In this document: positions 63,916 through 64,000 of the stretch, one piece after another
Layout: every line of letters begins with the position of its first letter
Position numbering within the stretch: position 1 is the first letter of the stretch
DNA from: Photobacterium profundum SS9
Lineage (GTDB): Bacteria > Pseudomonadota > Gammaproteobacteria > Enterobacterales > Vibrionaceae
Assembly (NCBI RefSeq): GCF_000196255.1
Contig: NC_006370.1
Coordinates: 2,803,411-2,867,410 of the forward strand
Reading direction: 5' to 3'
DNA: 64,000 nucleotides
Translations under genes and position numbers: made by a program
The notes under the pieces: generated by a model
Seen by the model: only the letters and a program-made list of their open reading frames with translations
Databases searched by the model: none
What the model was told of the DNA's origin: nothing

Positions 63916-64000
63916 TAAATAATACCTTTCATTGTGAAGCCGATTTGCGCGATAATTGATGCACCAAAGAAACAGCTAGTCGATACAACTAGGAATAAAA
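63915..64000 (-). CDS. C-terminus of a membrane protein (probable transporter), truncated by the window
   Basis: The last 27 codons before TAA 63917-63915 read LFLVVSTSCFFGASIIAQIGF then TMKGII: a single hydrophobic helix with a short polar end. This is an open frame to the window edge with its stop fused to the next start. It looks like the last helix of a permease. The family cannot be named from this fragment. Confidence 0.5.
   Translation of the reverse strand, partial: LFLVVSTSCFFGASIIAQIGFTMKGII

Overview
The window is a 64 kb stretch of a low-GC gammaproteobacterial chromosome, best matched to Vibrionaceae and most probably Photobacterium. The reasons are FabV as enoyl reductase, a PsrA-FadE pair, HexR next to pykA, the gene runs tyrR-ycjF-ycjX-pspCBA/pspF-sapABCDF and pyrF-lapB-lapA-ihfB-rpsA-cmk-aroA, and many dispersed foldback repeats. 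The genus is inferred from gene content and protein recall; no search was run.

Layout. 1-4.2 kb: lipid genes on the minus strand, in transcription order psrA, fadE, fabV (fabV runs off the left edge). 4.2-9.7 kb: accessory region with an orphan terminator, an IS10-like element inserted into a foldback repeat, an M20 carboxypeptidase, and an array of six sRNA-like units, five of them on a period of about 263-265 bp, interrupted by an IS200-type element. 9.7-15 kb: YeeZ-like SDR protein, hexR, pykA, rimJ, ogt. 15-28 kb: tyrR, ycjF-ycjX, the phage shock genes with a sigma-54 promoter, and sapABCDF. 28-41 kb: pyrF, lapB, lapA, ihfB, rpsA, cmk, aroA, a NUDIX gene, a DUF5666-like lipoprotein gene, serC, gyrA. 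41-48 kb: a 48-residue membrane ORF, ubiG, a HAD phosphatase, nrdA-nrdB-yfaE. 48-64 kb: META lipoprotein, YfaY/CinA-like protein, TyrR-controlled tyrosine permease, DUF3943-like protein, GGDEF-EAL protein, TSUP transporter and methyltransferase, cysB, a one-TM protein, miaE, a 47-residue ORF, a CysB paralog, and an M20D amidohydrolase translationally coupled to a truncated membrane protein.

How parts connect. TyrR (15-16.6 kb) probably controls itself and the permease at 51.3 kb, since both have 18-bp TyrR-type boxes. PsrA probably controls itself and fadE through a palindrome at its start. HexR may bind its own promoter. PspF should drive pspABC from the visible -24/-12 promoter. The nrdAB leader carries a perfect DnaA box and two NrdR-like boxes 30 bp apart.

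The most unusual region is 7.57-9.71 kb. Each unit has a fixed upstream box, a structured body, a conserved CU-rich stretch containing ACTCCT (complementary to a Shine-Dalgarno) and its own intrinsic terminator. I read it as a multicopy small-RNA gene family, perhaps with a sigma-E-like promoter. An overlapping 28-codon ORF in five units keeps a peptide or type I toxin reading open. A second theme is a family of about 265-bp foldback repeats whose ends and cores have been reshuffled between copies.
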